From positions 124,001 through 188,000 of the forward strand of contig NZ_LYPL01000013.1 of the NCBI RefSeq assembly GCF_001662075.1: a stretch of 64,000 nucleotides of DNA. Direction: 5' to 3'. The first letter of the stretch is position 1. The number at the start of each line of letters is the position of its first letter. Below are positions 52,010 to 62,289 of the stretch, one piece after another. Below the pieces are notes generated by a model. The model was not told where the DNA came from and did not search any database. It was given only the letters and a program-made list of their open reading frames with translations. Source of the DNA: Rhizobium bangladeshense. Its GTDB lineage: Bacteria > Pseudomonadota > Alphaproteobacteria > Rhizobiales > Rhizobiaceae. The position numbers and the translations under genes are program-made.

Positions 52010-52888
52010 ATGAGCGGTTCTCCCGACTATACCCCCCCGAAAGTCTGGACCTGGAACAAGGCGAATGGCGGCCAGTTCGCCAACATCAATCGCCCGATAG
52101 CAGGACCGACACATGAGAAGGAGCTTCCGATCGGCCGTCATCCGCTGCAGCTCTATTCGCTCGGAACGCCGAACGGACAGAAGGTCACGATCATGCTCGA
52201 GGAGCTGCTGGCCCTTGGCCATAGCGGTGCGGAATACGACGCCTGGCTGATCCGGATCGGCGATGGCGACCAGTTCGGAAGCGATTTCGTCAAGATCAAT
52301 CCCAACTCGAAAATCCCGGCGCTGATGGACCGCAGCGGCGAAAAGCCGATCCGCGTCTTCGAATCCGGCGCCATCCTCACCTATCTCGCCGAAAAGTTCG
52401 GCGCCTTCCTGCCGACCGAGCCGGCCGCCCGCGCCGAATGCCTGTCGTGGCTGTTCTGGCAGATGGGAAGCGCGCCCTATCTCGGCGGCGGCTTCGGCCA
52501 CTTCTACGCCTATGCGCCGATGAAGATCGAATATGCGATCGACCGCTTCGCCATGGAGGTGAAGCGTCAGCTCGACGTGCTCGATCGCCGTCTCGCCGAA
52601 AGCGAGTATCTGGCCGGCAGCGAATATACGATCGCCGATATTGCCGTCTGGCCGTGGTATGGCGGGCTGGTGAAGGGCTGGACCTACGGCGCGGCCGAAT
52701 TCCTGCAGGTCGAGGATTATAAGAACGTCCAGCGCTGGGCCGATGCGATCTTCAGTCGCCCGGCCGTGCAGCGCGGACGCATGGTCAACCGGACTTCCGG
52801 CGAACCGTCGGGCCAGTTGCATGAACGCCACGACGCCAGCGACTTCGACACCAGGACGCAGGACAAGCTCGCGGCGGCCGCCGAGTAA
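52010..52888 (+). CDS. yghU: YghU-type glutathione S-transferase / disulfide-bond oxidoreductase
   Basis: A 292-aa Nu-class GST-like enzyme; ATG at 52010 with CAGGAG upstream. The N-terminal extension (YTPPKVWTWNKANGGQFANINRPIAGPTHEKELPIGRHPLQLYSLGTPNGQKVTIMLEEL) matches E. coli YghU, including the TPNGQKV glutathione site. The thioredoxin-like domain is followed by the helical GST domain (EYTIADIAVWPWYGGL). It reduces disulfides or detoxifies peroxides with two glutathiones. It is a single-gene unit facing a convergent operon, with a hairpin between them. Confidence 0.94.
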   Translation: MSGSPDYTPPKVWTWNKANGGQFANINRPIAGPTHEKELPIGRHPLQLYSLGTPNGQKVTIMLEELLALGHSGAEYDAWLIRIGDGDQFGSDFVKINPNSKIPALMDRSGEKPIRVFESGAILTYLAEKFGAFLPTEPAARAECLSWLFWQMGSAPYLGGGFGHFYAYAPMKIEYAIDRFAMEVKRQLDVLDRRLAESEYLAGSEYTIADIAVWPWYGGLVKGWTYGAAEFLQVEDYKNVQRWADAIFSRPAVQRGRMVNRTSGEPSGQLHERHDASDFDTRTQDKLAAAAE

Positions 52889-52922
52889 GCTCGCCCCGGC
52901 CAGGTGTCGCAGCAAAGATGAA

Positions 52923-52948
52923 GCTCCGCCGCCTTACGGCGACGGAGC
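52923..52948. terminator. Bidirectional hairpin between yghU and the peptide ABC operon
   Basis: GCTCCG-C-CGCC and GGCG-A-CGGAGC form an 11-position stem with one C-A mismatch and loop TTAC, midway between convergent stops. The following ATTTG gives only a short T-run. Confidence 0.55.
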
Positions 52949-52967
52949 ATTTGCATGCTGCCCGAAC

Positions 52968-54482
52968 TCAGTTCTTGACCGTATCCTCCAGGAAGAAGCG
53001 GCCGAGCGGGTTCTGGTAGAAATTCTCGATATTCTTGCGCGAGACGTTGATGTAGGGGCTGTAATAGAGGTCGATCCAGTTGACGTCGTCCTTGGCCATC
53101 TTCTGCAGATCGACATACATGCCTTCACGCTTCTTGGGCTCGAGCTCGAGACGGGCTTTCGCGACCAGCTCCTTCACCGCCTCGTTCTTGTAGTTGGTCA
53201 AATAGTTGTTGTTGGAATCGTGGCCGAGGACGAAGGTGGTCTTCTGGTCCGGATCGAGGATGTCGTTCGTCCAGTAGTTGACCGAGATGTCATAGTCGCC
53301 GGCAACCAGCATATCCCATTCCTGGCTCGGATCAACCTTCTGCAGATTGGCGGTGATGCCGGCCTTCTGCAGCTGCTGCTGGACCAAGACGGCCGTCTGC
53401 TCGTCCACCTCGTCGCCGGCGCGAACCACGTAATTCAGCGTCAGGTCGGATGCGCCGGCAGCCGCCAGCATTTCCTTGGCCTTCGCGGGATCATAGGGCC
53501 GCTGCAGATTGTCGGCGTAATAATAGAGTGCGCCCTTTGGAATGTAGGAATTGGCCACAGTGCCCTGGCCGAAGGTGACGGTATCGACGATTGCCTTCCT
53601 GTCGATGGCAAGATCCAGCGCCTGGCGGACCTCCTTCTTGCCGAGCGCGCCATGCGCGTGATTGATCAGCAGATGGTCCTCGCGGGTCGAAGCGTCGATG
53701 CCGACATTGAGATTTGGGTCCTTCTTCAGTTCCTCGACGCGGGAGAAGGGAACGAAAATCGCCGCATCCAGTTCGCCGGCCTGAACGTTCAGCATTCGCG
53801 TATTGTCGTCGGGCACCGAGATCCATTCGACGCCGTCGAGTTTGACGCGGTCGGCTTCCCAGAAATTCGGGTTCTTTTTGAGGATGACGCGGTCACCGCG
53901 CCGCCATTCGTCGATCACGAAGGCACCGGATGCGATCGGCTTTTCCGCATAGGCATCTGCGCCCAGAGATTCCATGCCTCTCTTCGAGATGACCGACGCG
54001 TTCGGCAGCGCCAGCGTCGACAGGAACGGCGCGGACGGGTTCTTGAGCTTGATCGTCAGCGTGTGCGGATCGGTCGCCACTGCCGTGTCGATCACCTTGT
54101 AGGAATCGCTCCAGAGGGAGGCGGCATCGTCGCGGATGCGCAACAGACTGAAGGCCGAATCCTCCGCCGTCAGCGGCGAACCGTCGGAGAATTTCGCTTC
54201 ACGGATCTTGAGGGTGTAGGTCAGTCCGTCATCCGAGATCGTCCAGCTTTCGGCAAGCCCCGGTTCCAGCTTGGTGCCCGTCTTGTCGACGCGGATCAGC
54301 ACGTCGTAGACGTTGGAAAACACCCAGTTGTCGATGTTCTGTGCGGTCTTGATCGGATCGAATGTCGTCGAATCTTCGCGGCGGCCGATAGTGAGCACGC
54401 CGGCGGCCTCGGCATAACTTGCGCCGAGCGTCAGCCCGGCGAGCAGGGCGGCAAGCCCGATCGATTTCCAGTTATTCGTCAT
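52968..54482 (-). CDS. Peptide-type ABC substrate-binding protein (family 5), PipR-like locus
   Basis: A 504-aa periplasmic protein with a Sec signal (residues 1-27, IGLAALLAGLTLGASYAEA). SBP_bac_5 features are TIGRREDSTTFDPIKTAQNIDNWVFSNVYDVLIRVDKTGTKLEPGLAESWTISDDGLTYTLKIREAKFSDG. It is the last gene of the minus-strand operon that starts with a proline-iminopeptidase-like hydrolase next to a LuxR solo. In the Pseudomonas PipR system the corresponding binding protein takes up the signal molecule, so this one may bind a plant-derived peptide or amide. Confidence 0.93.
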   Translation of the reverse strand: MTNNWKSIGLAALLAGLTLGASYAEAAGVLTIGRREDSTTFDPIKTAQNIDNWVFSNVYDVLIRVDKTGTKLEPGLAESWTISDDGLTYTLKIREAKFSDGSPLTAEDSAFSLLRIRDDAASLWSDSYKVIDTAVATDPHTLTIKLKNPSAPFLSTLALPNASVISKRGMESLGADAYAEKPIASGAFVIDEWRRGDRVILKKNPNFWEADRVKLDGVEWISVPDDNTRMLNVQAGELDAAIFVPFSRVEELKKDPNLNVGIDASTREDHLLINHAHGALGKKEVRQALDLAIDRKAIVDTVTFGQGTVANSYIPKGALYYYADNLQRPYDPAKAKEMLAAAGASDLTLNYVVRAGDEVDEQTAVLVQQQLQKAGITANLQKVDPSQEWDMLVAGDYDISVNYWTNDILDPDQKTTFVLGHDSNNNYLTNYKNEAVKELVAKARLELEPKKREGMYVDLQKMAKDDVNWIDLYYSPYINVSRKNIENFYQNPLGRFFLEDTVKN

Positions 54483-54501
54483 GAGTTCGTTCCCTTCGTT
54501 G

Positions 54502-56195
<1,694 letters not shown>

Positions 56196-56199
<4 letters not shown>

Positions 56200-57047
56200 T
56201 CATGCACCCCCAGCAACTCGCCGAGAGCATCGCCCAGCATGCTGAAGCCAAAGGCGAGGCAGACGATGGAAAGGCCGGGAAACAGCGTGATCCACCATGC
56301 CGTGGTGATGAAGCTCTGCCCCTCCGCGACCATGACGCCCCATTCGGCGATCGGCGGCTGGACGCCGAGACCGAGATAGCTGACGGCGGCGCCGCTCAGC
56401 AGCACCAGCGTCGCATCCGACATCGAAAAGACGATCGAGCCAGCGATCGCGTTCGGCAACAGGTGCCGGAACATGATGCGCGGACGGCTGAAGCCGAGGC
56501 TGACGGCGGCGACCGCGTAATCGCTGCTTTTTAGCACCAGCATCTGCGCCCGGATCAGCCGCGCATAGGAGACCCAGCCGACCAGCGACATGGCGATATA
56601 GAAGCTGCCGAGGCCGGGACCGAGGATCGCGATGATCGACAGCATCAGCACCAGGAAGGGGAAGGCGAGGATGATATCGACGAGGCGCATGAACAGCGCA
56701 TCGACGATACCGCCGTAAAAGCCTGCGATCGAACCCACCGTCGTACCGATCAGGAAGGGGAAGGCGACGCCGATGAGAGCCATCTGCAGATCAAGGCGCG
56801 CGCCCCAGATGACGCGGGAAAGGATATCACGGCCGAAATTGTCGGTGCCGAAGGGGTGCAGCAGCGACGGCGCCTGCAGGCGCACCTCGGCATTCTGAGT
56901 GATCGGATCGTAGGGCGCGATGATGGGCGCGCCGATCGCCAGCAGGAGGAAAAACAGCAGCATGCCGGCGCCGACGGCAAACATTAACCGCCGGCCGACG
57001 AACCGGCGCCAGCCGTGGGATGCGGGGGCGGTCGCCTGGATGCTCAT
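56196..57047 (-). CDS. Peptide-type ABC permease (DppC-like), PipR-like locus
   Basis: A 283-aa permease; ATG at 57047 overlaps the previous gene by 4 bp. It has an N-terminal cytosolic segment, TM1, the periplasmic LLHPFGTDNFGRDILSRVIWGARLDL motif, and the EAA loop DYAVAAVSLGFSRPRIMFRHLLPNAIAG. It is the second membrane subunit of the importer. The longer frame upstream is the shadow of the DppB-like gene. Confidence 0.93.
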
Positions 57048-57982
57048 AGCTTCACCCTCGGATCGACGGCGACCGTGACGATGTCGGCGATGAAGTTTAT
57101 GAGCACGGTGGCGCAGGCAAAGACCATGGCGACGCCCTGAACCACCATGTAGTCGCGCGAAAAGATCGCCCTGACAAGCAGTTGCCCCATGCCGGGCAGC
57201 GCAAAGACGCTCTCGACCACCACCGTGCCGCCGATCAGCCAGCCGATGTTGACGGCAAGCAGATTGATCGTCGGCACCAGTGAATTCGGCAGCACATGCC
57301 GCCAGAAGACGATGCCTTCCGGCATGCCGCGAGCGTGCGCCGCCGTCGCGACGTCCGACTTCAGCGCTTCGATCATTGCCGCACGCAGGCTTCGCGTCAG
57401 AACGGTCGAGAGCGACAGCGCCACCGTCAGGCTCGGCAGCACGAGATGCGCAAGCTTGTCGCCGAGCGTGGCGCCATAGCCGGAAACCGGCAGTACACCG
57501 AGTTCGACGCTGAAGAGGATGATCAGCATCAGCCCCAGCCAGAAGGGCGGAAAACCGATGCCGAAGGTCGAGACGATGCGCACCGCATGGTCGGGCGCAC
57601 GGCCGGCGTTGCGCGCGGCGATCGCCGCCATCGGCACCGCAATCAGAACAGACAGCACAACGCTCGCGGCAACGAGCGCGAGCGTCGGTTCGATGCGGGT
57701 CGCAATCAACTTCAGCACGTCGATCTTGTAGAGGATCGACTTGCCCATCTCGCCATTGGCGAGGTTCTTGAGAAAATAGACATATTGCAGCCACATCGGC
57801 TGATCGAGACCGTATTGGGCGCGGATGCTGGCAAGTGCCTCCGGCGTCGCGCGCGTGCCGAGGATATTGCGTGCGGGATCGCCGGGGATCAGCCGAACCA
57901 GAATGAAGGTGATGACACTGATGCCGAAAATGACGGGCAGGAACTGCAGCGGTCGCGTCAGAACGAATTTATAGCGATGCAT
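57044..57982 (-). CDS. Peptide-type ABC permease (DppB-like), PipR-like locus
   Basis: A 312-aa permease with TM1 at FLPVIFGISVITFILVRLIPGDP, a long periplasmic loop including QYGLDQPMWLQYVYFLKNLANGEMGKS, and the EAA loop SDVATAAHARGMPEGIVFWRHVLPNSLVP. It follows the iminopeptidase-like gene by 51 bp and is part of the same minus-strand operon. Confidence 0.93.
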   Translation of the reverse strand: MHRYKFVLTRPLQFLPVIFGISVITFILVRLIPGDPARNILGTRATPEALASIRAQYGLDQPMWLQYVYFLKNLANGEMGKSILYKIDVLKLIATRIEPTLALVAASVVLSVLIAVPMAAIAARNAGRAPDHAVRIVSTFGIGFPPFWLGLMLIILFSVELGVLPVSGYGATLGDKLAHLVLPSLTVALSLSTVLTRSLRAAMIEALKSDVATAAHARGMPEGIVFWRHVLPNSLVPTINLLAVNIGWLIGGTVVVESVFALPGMGQLLVRAIFSRDYMVVQGVAMVFACATVLINFIADIVTVAVDPRVKL

Positions 57983-58033
57983 GGCGGCGATCGCCCCTCT
58001 GTCTTCGTCGGGTTGGAGCCGCTTTCATTTGCA

Positions 58034-58924
58034 TCAAGCTGCCTTGTGCCGGGATAGAAAATCGAGAAGCGCCGGATAATAGTCCTGCGGGTTTTCATAA
58101 AACGGCATGTGGCTGGCATTGGCAAATACCTTGAGTTCGGCATTCGGCAGTGCGAGCTTCATTCTCAGCGCGCAGGCCGGCGTCAGCTCGTCATGCTCGC
58201 CTGCGGTGATCAGCACCGGCAGCGTCAGCCGCGGCAGATCGGGGATGCGGTTCCAGTCCTTGAGGTTGCCGATGTAGAGAAACTCGTTCGGGCCCTGCAT
58301 GGTCGCGTAGGGCGCCATGTTCCAGTCGTCGAGCGAGCGGCGAACCGGCGCCGGCCATTCGGCCAGGCGGCAGACGTGGCGGTAGTTGAGGATGGTGACG
58401 GCGGCGAGATATTCAGGATGATCGTAGGTGCCCTCAGCCTCATGCTTCTGCATCATCGACACAGTCTCGGGACCGAGTGCCGCCCGCAGCCGTTCCAGTT
58501 CCGAGATCAGATGCGGCATGTCGGCGACGGTATCTTCGAGGATCAGTGTCTTGAGGTTCTCGGGATAGGTCAGCGCATAATCGATCGCCAGCCACCCGCC
58601 CCAGGAATGGCCGAGCAGGTGAACCTCGCCGAGCCCAAGTGCCTTGCGCACCGTCTCGGCCTCCTCGACATAACGGCCGATCGTCCAGAGCGAGAGATCG
58701 TCCGGCCGATCGGAGGCGCCCGTGCCGAGCTGGTCGAAGGCGACCACACGGTAGCCCTTGTCGATCAGGCAGGAATGCGCCTCGCGCAGGTAATCGCAGG
58801 GCAGGCCGGGACCGCCGTTCAAGCAGAAAACCGTCTCGGCGCCGGTCCCGAAGCTATAGGCGACGACGCGGTAGCCATCGACATCGATTTCGAAACGGGC
58901 GTCCGGCTGGATTTCACGCCACAT
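58034..58924 (-). CDS. Proline iminopeptidase-family alpha/beta hydrolase (first copy)
   Basis: A 296-aa serine hydrolase; ATG at 58924 is preceded by CCGGAGC. The oxyanion motif is NGGPG (usually HGGPG), the nucleophile elbow is GHSWGG, and the catalytic Asp and His are in AGEHDELTP and NASHMPFYE. Family members remove N-terminal proline from small peptides or hydrolyse amino acid amides. No signal peptide: cytosolic. It opens the operon with the peptide ABC importer and is divergent from the LuxR-type gene, with a lux-box-like dyad centred about 89 bp upstream. In plant-associated bacteria pip genes are the known targets of such LuxR solos. Confidence 0.93.
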   Translation of the reverse strand: MWREIQPDARFEIDVDGYRVVAYSFGTGAETVFCLNGGPGLPCDYLREAHSCLIDKGYRVVAFDQLGTGASDRPDDLSLWTIGRYVEEAETVRKALGLGEVHLLGHSWGGWLAIDYALTYPENLKTLILEDTVADMPHLISELERLRAALGPETVSMMQKHEAEGTYDHPEYLAAVTILNYRHVCRLAEWPAPVRRSLDDWNMAPYATMQGPNEFLYIGNLKDWNRIPDLPRLTLPVLITAGEHDELTPACALRMKLALPNAELKVFANASHMPFYENPQDYYPALLDFLSRHKAA

Positions 58925-59001
58925 TGATTGCTCCGGCAGAAGAATTCGCTTGCTCAATATTTGGGCATGGTTAAATTTTTACCGGAAAACGCGTCCCGTG
59001 C

Positions 59002-59023
59002 CAGCTATAAGAAGTGATAGGGT
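59002..59023. promoter_or_regulatory. lux-box-like dyad A (pip1 operon/luxR spacer)
   Basis: Read on the minus strand this is ACCCTAT-N8-ATAGCTG. The same arms occur in site B (59946-59967) upstream of the second hydrolase. Facing the first hydrolase gene, a TAAAAA (-10-like) lies at about 58976-58981, placing the dyad close to 42 bp before the predicted start, as for LuxR activators. It also lies just upstream of the luxR start, so autoregulation is possible. Confidence 0.7.
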
Positions 59024-59051
59024 AGGGCGCATGCGAACCGGGGAACTGCCC

Positions 59052-59828
59052 ATGCTTGATGATATCGGGACGATCAGACGGCAGTTTACAGCGCATGAAA
59101 CGCTGGACGGCCGGATCGACCAGGCCTTCGAGGCGATGAAGCGGTTGGGCTTCGAGGCCCTGATCTATGACTATACGCCCGTGCCCTACGATCTCGACGG
59201 CGCGATCATGATACCCTCGCTGCTGAAACTCCGGAACATCGCCGAGGACATGCACGATTATTGGTTCGGCCGCGGTTATTTCCGCATCGACCCGGTCCAG
59301 CAGGTGGCGCTGCGCAGCAGCGCGCCCTTCTTCTGGAACTACGATACGAATGCCGACACGCTGATCAACCGCTTCATGAGCGATGACACCGCGCCGGTGA
59401 CGCGCTATCTTCGCGAACGCGACATGTCGACGGGCGTCACCGTGCCGGTCCATATGCCGGGCGGCGACTATGCGACCGTCACCGGCATCCGCTTCGGCGA
59501 AGACAGCGACTTCGAACGGCATGCGCTGCGTTATATCGCCGACTTCAACCTGCTCGCCCATGTCTTCCACGAGACGGCCTATTCGCTTTTCGACAGGAAG
59601 GCGCGCAGCGTCGGTACCATCCATCTGACCGAGCGGGAACGCGAATGCCTGCGCCATTCGGCGGAGGGCTATTCTGCCAAGGAAATCTCGCGCATCATCG
59701 GCCGCTCGGTGCCGACCGTGGTGATGCATCTCAATGCCGCGGCCAAGAAACTCGGCGCCCGCAACCGCACCCAGGCCGTCGTGCGCGCCACCCACTACCG
59801 CCTACTCGAAGGGCGCGACCGAAACTAG
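59052..59828 (+). CDS. LuxR-family solo regulator, OryR/PipR (plant-signal) subfamily
   Basis: A 258-aa regulator; ATG at 59052 (GGGGAA upstream; ATG 59031 is an alternative but crowds the dyad). Residues 20-165 form an autoinducer-binding domain and 180-245 the GerE-type HTH (LTERERECLRHSAEGYSAKEISRIIGRSVPTVVMHLNAAAKKLGARN). Aligned to TraR by IDP (D70, P71) and W85, position 57 is Met (residue 67) and position 61 is Trp (residue 71). These are the substitutions that mark plant-associated solos that do not bind AHLs. No luxI is in the window. It lies between two iminopeptidase-like genes and is predicted to activate both on sensing an imported plant compound. Confidence 0.93.
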   Translation: MLDDIGTIRRQFTAHETLDGRIDQAFEAMKRLGFEALIYDYTPVPYDLDGAIMIPSLLKLRNIAEDMHDYWFGRGYFRIDPVQQVALRSSAPFFWNYDTNADTLINRFMSDDTAPVTRYLRERDMSTGVTVPVHMPGGDYATVTGIRFGEDSDFERHALRYIADFNLLAHVFHETAYSLFDRKARSVGTIHLTERERECLRHSAEGYSAKEISRIIGRSVPTVVMHLNAAAKKLGARNRTQAVVRATHYRLLEGRDRN

Positions 59829-59934
59829 AGCGTGTCGCGCAAAAGTGTGCGCGGCTTTGCGATAACGACACGCGTAAAAACACAGACCTAAAGCACGACG
59901 AGCGAATCTGAAAGATCGCGACGTGCTTTAGAGC
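59829..59934. repeat. Dispersed rhizobial intergenic repeat with hairpins
   Basis: Directly after the luxR stop lies a sequence of the kind scattered through Rhizobium genomes (starting AGCGTGTCGCGCAAAAGTG). It can fold into two hairpins: CGTGTCG with CGACACG, and CTAAAGCACG (59888-59897) with CGTGCTTTAG (59922-59931). It is non-coding and may end luxR transcription, separating it from the next gene's promoter. Confidence 0.6.
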
Positions 59935-59945
59935 GGCTCCTGGCC

Positions 59946-59967
59946 ACCCTATAAGTTGTGATAGCTG
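59946..59967. promoter_or_regulatory. lux-box-like dyad B (second hydrolase promoter)
   Basis: ACCCTAT-N8-ATAGCTG, sharing both arms with site A but in opposite orientation. A TATGGT (-10-like) lies at 59989-59994, consistent with a start near 60000 and activator spacing of about 42 bp. This position implies that translation of the hydrolase begins downstream of the dyad, not at the upstream GTG 59958. Confidence 0.7.
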
Positions 59968-60011
59968 CCTTCGTCGCTGCCGCCGCTTTATGGTCTCCAA
60001 ACGCCCAAGAG

Positions 60012-60926
60012 ATGGAGACGCCGGTGGCCGAAATCGCAACGAGTGAAGCCTATCTGCCCTTTCGCGAATATCGCACCTGGTATCGCGTGACCGGTTCGGT
60101 GGAAAGCGGCAAACTGCCGCTCGTCGTCGCCCATGGAGGGCCCGGCTGCACACATGATTACGTCGATTCCTTCAAGGGCATTACTGAGCTCGATGGCCGT
60201 CCTGTCATTCATTACGACCAACTCGGCAACGGCAATTCCACGCGTCTACCCGAGAAAGGCCCGGATTTCTGGACGGTCGGCCTCTTCCTTGAGGAGCTGG
60301 ATGCGCTGCTTGCCCATCTCGGCATACAGGATCGTTATGCCCTTCTCGGCCAGTCCTGGGGCGGCATGCTCGGCGCCGAACATGCGGTGCGTCGGCCACC
60401 AGGCCTGAAAGCGCTTATCATCGCCAACTCGCCGGCCAACATGCATACCTGGGTTTCGGAAGCGAACCGGCTGAGGCAGGAACTGCCGAAAGAGGTACAG
60501 GACACGCTGCTGAAACATGAGAAGGCGGGAAGCCTCACCGATACGGACTACATCGCCGCCTCCCGCGTCTTCTATGATCGCCATGTCTGTCGCGTGGTGC
60601 CGTGGCCGCCGGAAGTGGCGCGGACCTTTGCGATCATGGACGATGACAACACCGTCTACCGCAACATGAATGGCCCAACCGAGTTTCACGTCATCGGCAC
60701 GATGAAGGACTGGACGATCGAAGACCGACTCGACCGCATCGAGGCGCCGACGCTGTTGATTTCGGGGAAATATGACGAGGCGACGCCCTTGGTTGTAAAG
60801 CCCTACCTCGAACGCGTTCCCGGCTGCGAATGGGTGCTCTTCGAAAATTCCAGCCACATGCCGCATGTCGAGGAAAAGCAGCTTTGCCTGGCGACCGTTT
60901 CCGGCTTTCTGTCGCGCTACGACTGA
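60012..60926 (+). CDS. Proline iminopeptidase-family alpha/beta hydrolase (second copy)
   Basis: A 304-aa serine hydrolase. ATG 60012 is used; GTG 60024 has the better ribosome site (GGAGA), and the longer GTG 59958 start lies inside the lux-box-like dyad. Motifs: HGGPGCTHDYV, GQSWGGMLGAEHAVRRP (nucleophile), SGKYDEATP (Asp) and NSSHMPHVEE (His). It is recognisably homologous to the first copy over the cap (YDRHVCR versus YRHVCR) and C-terminal regions but clearly diverged. It is transcribed away from the LuxR gene and is predicted to be co-activated. Likely substrates are amino acid amides or proline peptides. Confidence 0.9.
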   Translation: METPVAEIATSEAYLPFREYRTWYRVTGSVESGKLPLVVAHGGPGCTHDYVDSFKGITELDGRPVIHYDQLGNGNSTRLPEKGPDFWTVGLFLEELDALLAHLGIQDRYALLGQSWGGMLGAEHAVRRPPGLKALIIANSPANMHTWVSEANRLRQELPKEVQDTLLKHEKAGSLTDTDYIAASRVFYDRHVCRVVPWPPEVARTFAIMDDDNTVYRNMNGPTEFHVIGTMKDWTIEDRLDRIEAPTLLISGKYDEATPLVVKPYLERVPGCEWVLFENSSHMPHVEEKQLCLATVSGFLSRYD

Positions 60927-60942
60927 AGCAGATGCCGGCTCG

Positions 60943-61857
60943 TCACGATCGGCGGACCAGCCATTTCTTCGCGACACGGCAGGCCATTGTATAGGCCGGA
61001 TCGAAGACATTGCCGACATCATAACGCACCACCTGTCCCAGCAGATGGCTTGCCGCCGTTCTGTCGAGGCCGTAATCCGAGGCCAGCCAATTCAGCATTT
61101 CGCTGGTGGCATGCTGAAGCGCCTGATCGAGGGGCCTGGCATTGCCGATGGTGAAGATGTCTTCGGCGGTTTCTCCGCGTGGCCAGACCAGTCCGGCCTT
61201 CTTTTCCACCGTCAGCCGAACCGTGACTTCGAAAGTGGTTTCGACGCCGGTGCCAACGATCTCACCATCGCCCTGCACGGCATGGCAATCGCCGAGAAAG
61301 AACAGCGCGCCGGGAGCCGATACCGGAAAACGAACGGTCGTGCCGGGGCCGAACAGGCGATAATCCATGTTGCCGCCATATTCGCCGCTGGTCGCCGTCG
61401 AGATCGCCTGACCGAGGCTGGGCGCCACCCCGAAACAGCCGATCATCGGGGCGAGCGGCAGAACGAATTTTTCGAGGCCGGCGACCGGCTCGGACAGCCG
61501 GACGGTCAGCGCTTCGCGGTCAATGGCCCAGATCGCCATGCTACGCGGCGGCAGGTCGCGAACCGTTTCGGGATCGATGACATTGGCCGCGACGATGCTC
61601 CGGGTAAAGCCGGTGCCCCTGGTCGGAACCATGCTGATGATCTCGACCTTCAACGCATCTCCGGGCTCGGCGCCCTCCACGAAGATCGGGCCGTTCATCG
61701 GGTTCGGACCGGATGTCCGTCGGATGCCGTCCTTGTCATAGCCGATGGCATCGATCGTCTCGGTGACGACGGTATCGCCGTCGGCGATATGCAGGGCAGG
61801 CGGAAGCGAGCCGATGACATTGTGAAAGCGCGTCGGAATGAAGCGGTGAGTGGTCAT
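60943..61857 (-). CDS. Acetamidase/formamidase family protein
   Basis: A 304-aa FmdA/AmdA-family amidohydrolase; ATG 61857 is chosen at the start of recognisable homology, and ATG 61890 is an alternative. Motifs: VEGAEPGDALKVEII, PLAPMIGCFGVAPS, GEYGGNMDYRLFGPGTTVRFPV and FFLGDCHAVQGDGEIVGTGVETTFEVTVRL, which carries the conserved GDxHAxQGDGE. It hydrolyses small amides to acid plus ammonia in the cytosol. It is convergent with the second iminopeptidase-like gene (16 bp apart). Given the amide-type inducer known for PipR, it may degrade the amide or its products. Confidence 0.92.
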   Translation of the reverse strand: MTTHRFIPTRFHNVIGSLPPALHIADGDTVVTETIDAIGYDKDGIRRTSGPNPMNGPIFVEGAEPGDALKVEIISMVPTRGTGFTRSIVAANVIDPETVRDLPPRSMAIWAIDREALTVRLSEPVAGLEKFVLPLAPMIGCFGVAPSLGQAISTATSGEYGGNMDYRLFGPGTTVRFPVSAPGALFFLGDCHAVQGDGEIVGTGVETTFEVTVRLTVEKKAGLVWPRGETAEDIFTIGNARPLDQALQHATSEMLNWLASDYGLDRTAASHLLGQVVRYDVGNVFDPAYTMACRVAKKWLVRRS

Positions 61858-62003
61858 GAGTATACGGCTCTCGCTCGTTTCGAATATCATAGTCCGCGCT
61901 GGCCTGCCCGGCGGAGTGTCCAGACTAGATCAGAGATTACCTGGGAAGCCAACACGCCCAAGCGCAGGCTGTCTGATCTTGCCTTGCATCCTTCGAATAC
62001 TAT

Positions 62004-62023
62004 ATGTAGGTAAGTACCTACAT
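62004..62023. promoter_or_regulatory. Palindromic operator of the toxin-antitoxin pair
   Basis: ATGTAGGT-AAGT-ACCTACAT, with perfect 8-bp arms, ends 11 bp before the antitoxin start codon. Phd/YefM antitoxins autoregulate from such palindromes. Confidence 0.75.
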
Positions 62024-62034
62024 GGAGATGCGTT

Positions 62035-62289
62035 ATGAATGTGACAAGCCTTTCCAGCCGCGAACTCAATCACGACGTGAGCAGGGCAAAGAAGGCGGCG
62101 CAAAATGGTCCTGTCATCATTACGGATCGAGGCAAACCATCCCACGTGTTGATGACTTATGACGAATTCGAGCGTCTCACCGGCAAGCGCCGCAGCCTGG
62201 TCGATGCTCTCTTCATGCCGGGTTTGTCAGATATCGACTTCGACCCGCCTCGTGTTGAGATCGCACCACGCGGGGTCGATCTGTCTTGA
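62035..62289 (+). CDS. Phd/YefM-family antitoxin
   Basis: An 84-aa antitoxin; ATG 62035 with TGGAGATG upstream. The N-terminal DNA-binding domain reads MNVTSLSSRELNHDVSRAKKAAQNGPVIITDRGKPSHVLMTYDEFERL, which is diagnostic (NxDxxxAKxxAxxGPVxITxRGKPxxVL). The C-terminal tail (60-84) would wrap the toxin. It overlaps the toxin start by 4 bp and binds the palindrome upstream. Confidence 0.93.
   Translation: MNVTSLSSRELNHDVSRAKKAAQNGPVIITDRGKPSHVLMTYDEFERLTGKRRSLVDALFMPGLSDIDFDPPRVEIAPRGVDLS

Noticed and set aside
59052..59828. AHL quorum-sensing receptor
   Set aside because: The Trp57 and Tyr61 equivalents are Met and Trp, and no luxI-type gene is present; the gene context is that of plant-signal solos.
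59958..60011. Longer N-terminus of the second hydrolase from GTG 59958, which reads like a short hydrophobic leader (MIAAFVAAAALW)
   Set aside because: The start would lie inside the lux-box-like dyad and before the predicted transcription start, and it lacks a ribosome site.
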